Source: Smithellaceae bacterium
Lineage (GTDB): Bacteria > Desulfobacterota > Syntrophia > Syntrophales > Smithellaceae
Length of the DNA stretch: 64,000 nt
Assembly: GCA_030690945.1 (NCBI GenBank)
Contig: JAUYFM010000063.1
Span: forward strand, 1 to 64,000
Direction of reading: 5' to 3'
Shown here: positions 44,526 through 52,401 of the stretch, one piece after another
How positions within the stretch are numbered: the stretch's first letter is position 1
Layout of the letters: the number at the start of each line of letters is the position of its first letter
Notes under the pieces: generated by a model
What the model saw: the letters and a program-made list of their open reading frames with translations, nothing else
Databases searched by the model: none
What the model was told of the DNA's origin: nothing
Made by a program: the position numbers and the translations under genes

Positions 44526-45521
44526 TCACCACGGTATCAAACGATAGAGTTTGGCGAACATTTCATAAACTTCAATCCAGTTTTGCATATCCCGTGTGGT
44601 ATTCATGTGTTCGCGTTTGTTGACCATGATCCAGCTCATGTGTGCCGCACCGTCTTTGCAAGTGGAACAGTCACGTGTGGCGGATGTGCAACAACGGTGG
44701 ATGGTCTTTAAGTCGGCGGCCCAGCGGTAAAAATGAATCAGCCGGCGAACCGGTGGTTTTCGGGTATCCAGGGATTCAGTGACAGACGGGCATTCCTCCC
44801 AGCCAAATCGCCGCCCCAACATCATCCCGGTGGTGATCACTTCATGATAATATTTGCTGGAAATGATGGTTTGCGGATAATGATCCAGCATCTCATCCAT
44901 CTCAAAGCGCAGGTCATCGAGTTCGCCCTGCCGCCAGTAAAATCCATCCACGCTCTCATCGTTGGAAAGAAGTTGAAGATGCACCTTCAAACCAACATCA
45001 ACAATGCGCTTAATAACCGGCTCGATTTTCCCCACTTGTCTGGGCGTAACGGTGTAAAGATAGTAGGTGTAAGGGTCGCCTTCGTAATTTTTGCTGGAGA
45101 CGGCAAAGGTGTCTTTCCCCCTCAGGACTTTTTCGTCTTCGCCGCCGCCCCACAGAGAAATGCCCACCATCATATCGGGGAATTTATCCCGAGACACTTT
45201 AATCAGGCCGTTGGTCGCGCAGTAAGTGGGCAGCCGCTTGTAGAAGGCCTCCAGGCGATCCATGCACAATGTCGGCTCGCCGCCGATCAGAATCGCCAGA
45301 TTAACCCCGCGGGCTTTTTCCTTATCGATAAAATGTTCCCACTTTTTAATATCCATCTCTTCCGTCACGATATGTTCACCGGAGGAAAAAAAGAAACAGC
45401 CCTTACAGCGCAGATTGCAACGGTTGGTCAAATCATATATGGAACTGCGGATATTGAGATTGGCAATCCGTCGATAACGCTCATGCCAGTCTTCATTCAG
45501 CAGAGAACTAATTGTATTCAT
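44526..45521 (-). CDS. radical SAM protein of the acyl-chain cluster, 1
   Basis: A 331-residue radical SAM enzyme with CNLRCKGC (about 35-42; CxxxCxxC) that binds the [4Fe-4S] cluster, GGEPTL (about 99-104) for SAM, and a C-terminal cysteine group CCTSATRDCSTC (about 278-289) that could hold a second cluster. It is a paralogue of the next gene (both have DMSNRCN/DLTNRCN starts and a similar length). Such genes occur in ladderane-type fatty-acid clusters; the reaction here is unknown. It is followed by palindromes and the ketosynthases. Confidence 0.85.
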   Translation of the reverse strand: MNTISSLLNEDWHERYRRIANLNIRSSIYDLTNRCNLRCKGCFFFSSGEHIVTEEMDIKKWEHFIDKEKARGVNLAILIGGEPTLCMDRLEAFYKRLPTYCATNGLIKVSRDKFPDMMVGISLWGGGEDEKVLRGKDTFAVSSKNYEGDPYTYYLYTVTPRQVGKIEPVIKRIVDVGLKVHLQLLSNDESVDGFYWRQGELDDLRFEMDEMLDHYPQTIISSKYYHEVITTGMMLGRRFGWEECPSVTESLDTRKPPVRRLIHFYRWAADLKTIHRCCTSATRDCSTCKDGAAHMSWIMVNKREHMNTTRDMQNWIEVYEMFAKLYRLIPW

Positions 45522-45567
45522 TTATTCTAACCTTATTGATACCAGCCATCATCGCCGCAAGTTTCTT

Positions 45568-46647
45568 TCAACGAACAGCGACCACCGGCGGCTCGATCTC
45601 GTCGCCGCAGAGATTTTCTCCCTTTTCATATCCCATCACCCAAACCGCTAAATAGGTATCGACATAATCAAGCCAGGATTTAAAGGCTTCAAGACTTTTC
45701 ACATGACGATACAGGCGCGCCGTGACCACCGCGGAGCCGGCGGCATAATGACGGCAATCCGGACAATCGGTATCCGGTACGCAGCAGGCAACAGACCGAT
45801 CCCAATTCAGATCTGTGCGATATTGCCGAAAAGACCTTCCCAGACCGATGTCCTGCGAGGGATTGCAGCGGGGATAGGAACAACTGTAGAGATCGTGCAA
45901 CCCTTTCCCGCTGGTGTGCGCCACAGCATTATAAACGGAGAAAAGAATATTTTGAGGGTATTGGTTCAAAAGCGCAATCATCACCTTCCGGGTGCGCAGC
46001 AGCGACTCGTCATCATGGCGCAAAGGCCCCTCATAACCAACCGGAGAGGAAAACACATTAAACGTCATCTTGCAGCGATGAGCGAACAGTTCGGCGGCCA
46101 CTTCGGTCACCTCGTCGATATTTTCCCGCGTGAATGTATAGACAAAAACCGCCCGTGCGTCATTTTGATAATTTTCAATCTGTTTTTTTAAAAGATTTTT
46201 TGCTTTTCTTGTTTTGAGACTGGTTTCATCATTTCCCCAGGCAGAGATATGGATTTTATACCCGACTGATTCGGGTATTTTTTTTAACCCATTGGTCGCG
46301 ATACTCCCCAGCGGCATTTCGGAATAACACACCTCGAGTAATTCCGGTACGAGTGACGGCTCTGCGCCGGCCAGAACGACATACGTAATGCCGCGCGCCT
46401 TCTCCTCCCGCATCAGAGCGCGCCAGTCTTCGGGAGAAAGATTCTCCACGGCAAACTGCTTGTCCCCTTCGTAATAATAGCAGCCGTCGCACCGGATATT
46501 ACAGCGGTTACTCATGTCGTACGTTGATTCACGCAAGAAAAAATATTTCCGCACTTTTTCCCAGCGCGCCTTTACTTCGGGATTTGCTAATAGGTCGGAA
46601 AATCTCGGCTTGTCTGATTCTGCGGATGCCTTCCTGTTGATGGTCAT
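45568..46647 (-). CDS. radical SAM protein of the acyl-chain cluster, 2
   Basis: A 359-residue radical SAM enzyme with CNIRCDGC (about 49-56), AGAEPSL (about 113-119; the usual GGEP is AEP) and a C-terminal cysteine group (CCVPDTDCPDC, about 288-298) like its neighbour's. It lies 46 bases before that paralogue and 22 bases after the acyl carrier protein gene. Two paralogous enzymes next to acyl carrier proteins and ketosynthases suggest successive radical steps on an acyl chain. That is inference. Confidence 0.85.
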   Translation of the reverse strand: MTINRKASAESDKPRFSDLLANPEVKARWEKVRKYFFLRESTYDMSNRCNIRCDGCYYYEGDKQFAVENLSPEDWRALMREEKARGITYVVLAGAEPSLVPELLEVCYSEMPLGSIATNGLKKIPESVGYKIHISAWGNDETSLKTRKAKNLLKKQIENYQNDARAVFVYTFTRENIDEVTEVAAELFAHRCKMTFNVFSSPVGYEGPLRHDDESLLRTRKVMIALLNQYPQNILFSVYNAVAHTSGKGLHDLYSCSYPRCNPSQDIGLGRSFRQYRTDLNWDRSVACCVPDTDCPDCRHYAAGSAVVTARLYRHVKSLEAFKSWLDYVDTYLAVWVMGYEKGENLCGDEIEPPVVAVR

Positions 46648-46669
46648 TAATATCCTTTATACTCGCTCA

Positions 46670-46942
46670 TTAACACTTTGCCGCAAGTTTCTCTTCAATA
46701 TACTCACAAATGAAACGCACGGTTTTTAGCTTTGGATAATCATCTTCGTCAATGACAATCTTGTACTCGTCCTGTAAAACCAGGGCAATGGTCGCAAGAT
46801 CCATGCTGTCGATGCCCAGTTCATCCACCAGATCCATATCCGGGTTGAACGTATCCGGAGTAACATCCTCCAGCTTGAGCTCACCAATAATAATTTCGGC
46901 CACATGCCGTATAATGCCTTCTGTTGCGATGCGTTCAGGCAT
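46670..46942 (-). CDS. acyl carrier protein, cluster copy 1
   Basis: A 90-residue acyl carrier protein. The phosphopantetheine serine is in DELGIDSMDLATIALVLQ (about 40-57), the standard GxDS site. It carries growing acyl chains as thioesters. AGGAGG precedes the ATG. It lies between the FabZ-like gene (12 bases) and the radical SAM pair (22 bases). It differs clearly from the second carrier at 49788-50060. Confidence 0.92.
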   Translation of the reverse strand: MPERIATEGIIRHVAEIIIGELKLEDVTPDTFNPDMDLVDELGIDSMDLATIALVLQDEYKIVIDEDDYPKLKTVRFICEYIEEKLAAKC

Positions 46943-46954
46943 TCCCTTCCTCCT

Positions 46955-47338
46955 TTAAAATTTTTTATCCCGTTTCATCCTTGCAACAGCAACCAGACCG
47001 CTGCTAACGACATTTTCTTTGACGGCGATTTTAAACGTATAAAATATTTCCTGATTAACATGCTCACTCGTCATGTTTACCATCAATTTTTCTCCCGGCC
47101 GGACCGGGCCTGTAAACCTTATTCTTTTGAGTGAGCATAGCGCAACTTCATCTTCTTTGATTTGAGCATCCAGTTTTATGGCCTGATAAACCATATTCAC
47201 CAAAGCGATTCCCGGCAAAATCGGTTCACCTGGAAAATGACCTTCAAACCATTTCGAATTTTCCGGCACATCAACTGTCGCCATTAGGGAATCAGGCTCA
47301 ATCTTTTTGATTTCCTTGAGCAATTGCCACGAATCCAT
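46955..47338 (-). CDS. 3-hydroxyacyl-ACP dehydratase (FabZ-like)
   Basis: A 127-residue hot-dog dehydratase. EGHFPGEPILPGIALV (about 32-47) contains the catalytic histidine and the PGVLxxE-like helix start, although the usual glutamate is not obvious. It would dehydrate 3-hydroxyacyl-ACP. It is directly upstream of acyl carrier protein 1. The 119 bases before the repeat copy at 47458 may hold a promoter; I see no clear one. Confidence 0.85.
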   Translation of the reverse strand: MDSWQLLKEIKKIEPDSLMATVDVPENSKWFEGHFPGEPILPGIALVNMVYQAIKLDAQIKEDEVALCSLKRIRFTGPVRPGEKLMVNMTSEHVNQEIFYTFKIAVKENVVSSGLVAVARMKRDKKF

Positions 47339-47457
47339 AAAACAGATCCCTTCGTCAATTAACTACCTATTCATTTTGAGCTAATATTGTGGACGTATAT
47401 CATCGTTTGTTTTTTCAATCAAAATGTTTTTCATTGATTAATAATTAATTTTTATTG

Positions 47458-47556
47458 ATCAACCACCTCGCGAGCTCGCTGCCGAGGTATGAAATGAACG
47501 TCATGATATCAAAGCAAGCTGCGGAGAATTAACGCTCGTCCCGCTTAAGCGGGATT
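47458..47556 (+). repeat. 100-bp dispersed intergenic repeat, copy 2
   Basis: Same unit as copy 1, with AAAGCAAGCTGCGG in place of GCGAGCTCGCTGCGG. It lies inside the acyl-chain cluster, 14 bases beyond the deacetylase stop, and is probably transcribed antisense as part of the leftward operon. Confidence 0.85.
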
Positions 47557-47570
47557 AAAGAAATATCGCT

Positions 47571-48398
47571 TCATTGGCGCGGGGCGCATATCATAACGTC
47601 CCGTCCGATAAGTTCGGCCAGCGGCACGATCCGCATTCCTTTATTCATTATCTCCATAAGAATTTTTTCTATTTCTTGCAATAAAATTCGATTATCTTCG
47701 ATTGGATAGGCGGGCACATCATGCAGCAGAATGATAGCGTCGGCTTCTATGTTTTTCAAAATGCGGGCGGCAAGATTTTTTACGCGGCGGTTTCCGGCAT
47801 CCAGGGCGCGACAATTGAATGTCACGCAAAAAAGTCCCAACGCTTCAAGAATGGAAGGAAGCTTGGGATTAATAATGCCGACAGGCGGACGGAAAGCCAG
47901 CGCTTGAATACCCATTTTTCGCAAAACGCTCTGCGCCTCATAGACTTCACGGTAAAGCGTTTGGTAAGGCTTCGTCATGACAAACGGATTATGGCTGTAT
48001 GAATGATTGCCGATACTGTGACCCCGGGCAACTATATCAGAAATAATCTCCGGATGACGCAAAGCCGCCACACCGGTAACAAAGAAGGTCGCTTGAACAT
48101 GATATTTGTCCAACAGATCAAGAATTTGCCTGGTTATCGGCTCTGATGGCCCATCGTCAAAAGTGACAGCCACGTAATTTTTCCCTGATCTGCCCCGGCT
48201 GACCACCTGCCCCAGAAAATTTATCTGCGGAAAAAAACAGGCAACCACACACAAGACAATATAGAACAACAAAAGGATGATCGTAAACAGGGGATGGATA
48301 AAATAAGCTGGGATAGCCGCAAGCAGAAAAAGCATACCTGCGATCTCGGCCCGGCTTCTGTTCCGCAGCTTCTTTTTCATGGAATCAGATGTTCCCAC
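47571..48398 (-). CDS. polysaccharide deacetylase family protein
   Basis: NodB-homology deacetylase of 275 residues with two N-terminal membrane helices (about 18-55) that anchor it. Motif 1 is VTFDDGPSEP (about 90-99, metal Asp), motif 2 is RGHSIGNHSYSHN (metal histidines), then RPPVG and LLHDVP. It removes N-acetyl groups from a sugar polymer, or acts on a related substrate. It overlaps the B12-radical SAM gene by 22 bases, so it is translated with it. Its presence in an acyl-chain cluster hints at a glycolipid or cell-surface product. Confidence 0.88.
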   Translation of the reverse strand: MGTSDSMKKKLRNRSRAEIAGMLFLLAAIPAYFIHPLFTIILLLFYIVLCVVACFFPQINFLGQVVSRGRSGKNYVAVTFDDGPSEPITRQILDLLDKYHVQATFFVTGVAALRHPEIISDIVARGHSIGNHSYSHNPFVMTKPYQTLYREVYEAQSVLRKMGIQALAFRPPVGIINPKLPSILEALGLFCVTFNCRALDAGNRRVKNLAARILKNIEADAIILLHDVPAYPIEDNRILLQEIEKILMEIMNKGMRIVPLAELIGRDVMICAPRQ

Positions 48399-49729
48399 AA
48401 TGGCCCTGTGTATCCCCGGTCATAGAGTCTGGGTAATATCCGGGTCGCCTTGCTTTCCCCCGCGCCGACGAGCCAATTCAAACGACCGCCTCCGTGCGCT
48501 TCGACTCTTTTCATAATTTCCACATCGGAGATGAAAGGAGATCGGTAAAAAACCGGATCGAGAAGATTCTGCGAGAGGCTGATCTGGCCTTCGCGTACGG
48601 CCGTGCCATATAAAGCCGTATGCGGGTAGATGCGGATGCCGCAGAAAAAGAAAAAAACCGCCTTCTCGAGCTGATCGACGCCGCTTAACGTCTCCCGCAG
48701 AGTTTCTTCGTTTTCACCCGGACCGCCCAGCAGAAAATAATGGGCGATATACAAACCGGCCTTCAAAACTTTTTGATGAGCCTGAAAAACATCGGCGGCG
48801 ACAAACGGTTTTTGCAGGTTGCCAAGCATGGTGTCGCACATCGACTCTGTGCCAAATTCCACATGAGTCAGACCGGCGTCAGCCAGCTTTTGATAATAGT
48901 CGGCAGGCGGAATGGTGGGAGCGAAAAACCCTCCCCAGGGTATGGAAATCCCAGCTTCCATAAAAGCCTGGGCCACTTGCAGACTATGCTCGTAGCTGGC
49001 ATTGAAAGCGGAATCGGTCATGAAAATATATTTAGCGCCGGCTTCCTGTAACTGGCGAGCCTGCCTCGCAACTTCTTCCGGCTTGAAAAACCGCATCTTG
49101 CCGCCTTCAATGTGGGGGTAGGTGCAGTAGCTGCACCGAAACGGACAGCCTCTTTTGGTCTGTAAATTGAGCATACCGCCGTAGGACAGATAATAATTCG
49201 TGTGCGCGGCATTCGGATCAAACGCCCGATGCATCTCGCCATCCCATGCCTGGTAAGGAACCGTTGCAGTCTGTCTCGTAACAACACCCGGAATGGCCGT
49301 GACATCGGTTTTACTTTCCAGCGCGTGAAGGAGCGCGGGAAACCTCTCCCCTTCTCCGGCGATGCCGTAATCCGCATCGAGTGCGCGGATAAATTCCACA
49401 GGGAAAATAGTGTAGCCGCTCCCGCCCAGAATGAGTGTTGCCTGTGAATTTTGTCGAAGCTGGCCTACCAGATCCTGATAGTCGGATAGAAAGCCCCGGC
49501 TGTTGATCGTGTCCGTATTGTCAATATTGCGTATCGAAAGGCCAATATAATCCGGCGCGTACTCGCGGACTTGTTCCCCCAGGGCTTCGAGGGATTTAAA
49601 CTGGTTCATATCCAGAATTTTTGTTTCATAGCTGGAATTCAAAGCGCCCGCCACATAATCAAGCCCCAGCGGATAGACCGGATAGGGCTTTTTCATCATA
49701 TTGGCGGAAATCAGCAATACTTTCTTCAT
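48377..49729 (-). CDS. B12-binding-domain radical SAM protein of the acyl-chain cluster
   Basis: A 450-residue enzyme: an N-terminal cobalamin-binding-like Rossmann domain (about 1-140, LILGGSGYTIFPVEF, AGEGE), then CPFRCSYC (about 193-200) and the radical SAM barrel (VEFGTESMCDTMLG, AHYFLLGGPGENEET). The class includes C-methyltransferases, thiotransferases and ring-forming enzymes. It lies 58 bases after acyl carrier protein 2. It is the third radical SAM enzyme of the cluster and a different subtype from the other two. Confidence 0.87.
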   Translation of the reverse strand: MKKVLLISANMMKKPYPVYPLGLDYVAGALNSSYETKILDMNQFKSLEALGEQVREYAPDYIGLSIRNIDNTDTINSRGFLSDYQDLVGQLRQNSQATLILGGSGYTIFPVEFIRALDADYGIAGEGERFPALLHALESKTDVTAIPGVVTRQTATVPYQAWDGEMHRAFDPNAAHTNYYLSYGGMLNLQTKRGCPFRCSYCTYPHIEGGKMRFFKPEEVARQARQLQEAGAKYIFMTDSAFNASYEHSLQVAQAFMEAGISIPWGGFFAPTIPPADYYQKLADAGLTHVEFGTESMCDTMLGNLQKPFVAADVFQAHQKVLKAGLYIAHYFLLGGPGENEETLRETLSGVDQLEKAVFFFFCGIRIYPHTALYGTAVREGQISLSQNLLDPVFYRSPFISDVEIMKRVEAHGGGRLNWLVGAGESKATRILPRLYDRGYTGPLWEHLIP

Positions 49730-49787
49730 GAAACCATCATGCTCTTGTTAATCGTAAAATGATAACGGTATCGGGCTTACGCAAAGA

Positions 49788-50060
49788 TTAAGCCTTGGGC
49801 TTCTTTGCTTGCAAAATGTAAGTCGCCAGAGTGCGAACCGAGGCAAATACTTTGGCGCCCAGCTCCTTGCTCTCGATTTTGACACCGTAATCTTTTTCAA
49901 TCATCATGACCAGTTCCAGCACATCGATGGAATCAATGCCCGTATCGCCGCCCACGAGCTGATCATCATCCTTAATATCGTCGGGAGTTACATCCAGCAA
50001 CCCAAGTGTCGCGATGATTTTTACTTTAAGCTCACCAATTATCTCTTCTACTGTACTCAT
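49788..50060 (-). CDS. acyl carrier protein, cluster copy 2
   Basis: A 90-residue acyl carrier protein with the phosphopantetheine serine in GGDTGIDSIDVLELVMMIEK (about 38-57). I start at the ATG at 50060, where GAGGTGG lies 4-10 bases upstream; the open frame upstream is unsupported. It lies 44 bases after the small membrane protein gene. Two distinct carriers in one cluster usually mean two chain pools or steps. Confidence 0.9.
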   Translation of the reverse strand: MSTVEEIIGELKVKIIATLGLLDVTPDDIKDDDQLVGGDTGIDSIDVLELVMMIEKDYGVKIESKELGAKVFASVRTLATYILQAKKPKA

Positions 50061-50104
50061 GCACCACCTCATTATGTTTAATTCAATTTTAAAACGCTTC
50101 AACC

Positions 50105-50503
50105 TTACAAATTTTTGTTATCCGAACCGGGTTCGGAAATGACCCGGACATCTTTGCCGAGAATTTTTTCCAACACAATCCTAACCATCCATCGGGAAAA
50201 CACATGAAAATATTTTTTCCCCGCCATCTTGATGCCGATGATAAATATAATGGTGGAAATCGCATAGATCATGGCTCCGCCGACAATACCCACTAACGGT
50301 TTTCCCATCGAGACCGCAAGGACGCCCAGCGCAATGACCGTCGGTAACCCGATCAGATAGCTGAACACGATCAGGATGATGCCGACAATCATCGACATCG
50401 TCGGCTTTCCCCGAATAGCCGACAAATCGGCGCGTTCCTCAATCGCCGTCTTGCAATAATTTTTACGGGCAACATAAAGTGCCGTTTTTTTAATAATGTT
50501 CAA
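50105..50503 (-). CDS. small membrane protein of the acyl-chain cluster, unknown
   Basis: A 132-residue protein with two to three membrane helices (MIVGIILIVFSYLIGLPTVI, then ALGVLAVSM and GGAMIYAISTIIFIIGIKMAG) and charged ends. I do not recognise a family. It lies between fabA and acyl carrier protein 2, so it may anchor or transport the product. Repeat copy 3 lies just upstream. Confidence 0.7.
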   Translation of the reverse strand: MNIIKKTALYVARKNYCKTAIEERADLSAIRGKPTMSMIVGIILIVFSYLIGLPTVIALGVLAVSMGKPLVGIVGGAMIYAISTIIFIIGIKMAGKKYFHVFSRWMVRIVLEKILGKDVRVISEPGSDNKNL

Positions 50504-50526
50504 AACCTGTCCCAGTCAAGCAAGTT

Positions 50527-50627
50527 AATCAACCACCTCGCGAGCTCGCTGTCGAGGTATGAAATGAACGTCATTATATCGCGAGCTCGCTGCGGAGAAT
50601 TGACGCTCGTCCCGCAACAGCGGGATT
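50527..50627 (+). repeat. 100-bp dispersed intergenic repeat, copy 3
   Basis: The most regular copy. It ends GCAACAGCGGGATT instead of GCTTAAGCGGGATT and lies 23 bases upstream of the small membrane protein start and about 78 bases beyond the fabA stop, inside the operon. Confidence 0.88.
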
Positions 50628-50704
50628 TAAAAAAACCGGGCGATCATAGCCCCAGTCGGGAAAGATTTTCAATATTTTTTATTGGTTCCAAATAAATTTT
50701 TTCT

Positions 50705-51298
50705 TTACCTTTGCATAATCCCGCCAACAGAATTTTTCGACCGCTTTGGATAATCGGGATACACAATATCCTTAAAAACGCCGGTACGAGCCTGCCCTAT
50801 AGTGGCAATGAGTTCATCATCCACATAAATCCGGCCGTCGCCGATCACCACGGACGCGCCCGATTCCTTCAAACGTGAAAAACGCCGCACGTCGATTTCA
50901 AACCGGACCAATTTATTGTAGGGGCGGATCTGACCGTTAAAAACCACATCGGCGCATCCCAGCGCCCGACCCGTGCCCAGCGCCCCGCGCCAGATGCAAT
51001 AAACACCCAGCAACTGCCAGATCGCGTCCACCCCCAGGCATCCGGGCTGCACCGGGTCACCCGGCATGTGGCATTGAAAATACCAGGCATCCAGACGAAT
51101 ATCCTGTTCGGCGATTATTTTCCCGGCATTCCCTTTACTTTCCATCAACGTTATGCGGTCCACCATGAGAAACGGCGGCGCGGGTAGCCGAGCGTCAAAA
51201 AAAGGCGGCGGGTCCGAGACGAGGGTTCCATAGGCAAAAGCCAGAATCTCTTCAAAGTTAAAGGATTTTTTCTGCATAAACTCTTGATAAGTCATCAT
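50705..51298 (-). CDS. fabA: 3-hydroxydecanoyl-ACP dehydratase/isomerase (FabA-like)
   Basis: A 197-residue FabA-family hot-dog protein. PAPPFLMVDRITLMESKG (about 41-58) and CHMPGDPVQPGCLGVDAIWQ (about 80-99) contain the catalytic histidine and aspartate. FabA dehydrates 3-hydroxyacyl-ACP and can shift trans-2 to cis-3, placing a cis double bond. It is the first gene of the cluster as transcribed. In anaerobic deltaproteobacteria FabA is not common, so a place in a special pathway is more likely than general lipid synthesis. Confidence 0.88.
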   Translation of the reverse strand: MMTYQEFMQKKSFNFEEILAFAYGTLVSDPPPFFDARLPAPPFLMVDRITLMESKGNAGKIIAEQDIRLDAWYFQCHMPGDPVQPGCLGVDAIWQLLGVYCIWRGALGTGRALGCADVVFNGQIRPYNKLVRFEIDVRRFSRLKESGASVVIGDGRIYVDDELIATIGQARTGVFKDIVYPDYPKRSKNSVGGIMQR

Positions 51299-51544
51299 GA
51301 TTTATTCTCTTTCTTTTGGATCAACGATGTGTATGGAGCTGGAAGGTTTCTTTGTATTTAATCCAGCGCTTACACGCCCGGTCCGATCAGATAAAAGGGC
51401 AAAATCTCTAGCGTTTGAAGTCACTATAAGAGAAACCGTAATTTGTCAAAAGAAAAAACCCTTAAAGAAATTTCGTGGCGCGGAAAATAAAATTCGGTTA
51501 TAAGTTTGACCCATAAAATTAATCTGGGAAAGAGGAAAGAAAAA

Positions 51545-52237
51545 ATGAACAGAGCAGCCCTTCATCACATCAGTTACGGCCTATATATTGTCACATCCGG
51601 TCAGGACGGAAAATTCAACGGCCAGATTGCTAATTCCATTATTCAGGCCACCTCCAAACCCGCCACGGTGGCCATCTGCATCAATAAGGAGAATTACACC
51701 CATGAATTGATCAAGAGCAGCCGAAAATTTACGGTTTCTATCGTATCGGAAGCCGCGCCAATGAACTTCATCGGCCTGTTTGGTTTTAAAAGCGGTCGTG
51801 ACATCGACAAATTCAAAGATACTAAAACAAAGCCAGGGCTAACCGGCGTGCCCATCATTCTGGATTATTCTCTGGGCTTTATTGAAACCGAAGTGGAAGG
51901 CGAACTCGATTGTGGAACGCACACGATCTTTCTGGGCAAGGTCGTCGAGGCGGATCTGGTAGGCGAAGGAAAACCAATGACTTACGCCTATTATCAGAAC
52001 GTCAAAGGCGGCAAATCCCCGAAGACCGCGCCGACCTATGATCAGGACGCGGTCGCCGCCAAACCGAAACCAGCCGCCGCACGATATGTCTGCACCGTTT
52101 GCGGTTATGTGTATGATCCCGAAAAAGGCGACCCCGACAGCGGCATCGCCCCCGGCACCCGGTTTGAAGACATCCCAGATTCCTGGAACTGCCCAGTGTG
52201 TGGCGCGGAAAAATCAAAGTTTGAAATTGAAAAGTAG
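51545..52237 (+). CDS. hrb: flavin reductase-rubredoxin fusion (high-molecular-weight rubredoxin)
   Basis: A 230-residue fusion. The N-terminal flavin reductase-like domain (about 1-160; [27 protein letters not shown]) binds FMN, and the C-terminal rubredoxin (about 178-230) has [16 protein letters not shown] and [13 protein letters not shown], giving the four iron cysteines. In anaerobes this fusion passes NADH electrons to flavodiiron oxygen or NO reductases. No flavodiiron gene is adjacent. GAGGA precedes the ATG at 51545. It is divergent from the acyl cluster. Confidence 0.93.
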   Translation: MNRAALHHISYGLYIVTSGQDGKFNGQIANSIIQATSKPATVAICINKENYTHELIKSSRKFTVSIVSEAAPMNFIGLFGFKSGRDIDKFKDTKTKPGLTGVPIILDYSLGFIETEVEGELDCGTHTIFLGKVVEADLVGEGKPMTYAYYQNVKGGKSPKTAPTYDQDAVAAKPKPAAARYVCTVCGYVYDPEKGDPDSGIAPGTRFEDIPDSWNCPVCGAEKSKFEIEK

Positions 52238-52353
52238 GAACAAGGCTGAAGACTGAAGGCACAATAAAAACAAAGAAATGCGCGAATGCTCTGCGCTTTT
52301 GATATAATGAACCAACAAACGGAATTGGGCGGGATGACCCCGCCCCTACACCT

Positions 52354-52401
52354 TAATCTTCACGCCTTACTCTTCACGACTTACGCCTCACGCTTCACGA
52401 T
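52354..52401. repeat. CTTCACG heptamer repeats, block 2
   Basis: TTCACG/CTTACG/CTCACG units in a row (CTTCACGCCTTACTCTTCAC and onward), reaching the copA 3' end. It lies next to a GC-rich hairpin (GGGCGGGATGACCCCGCCC, 52327-52345). Confidence 0.5.
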
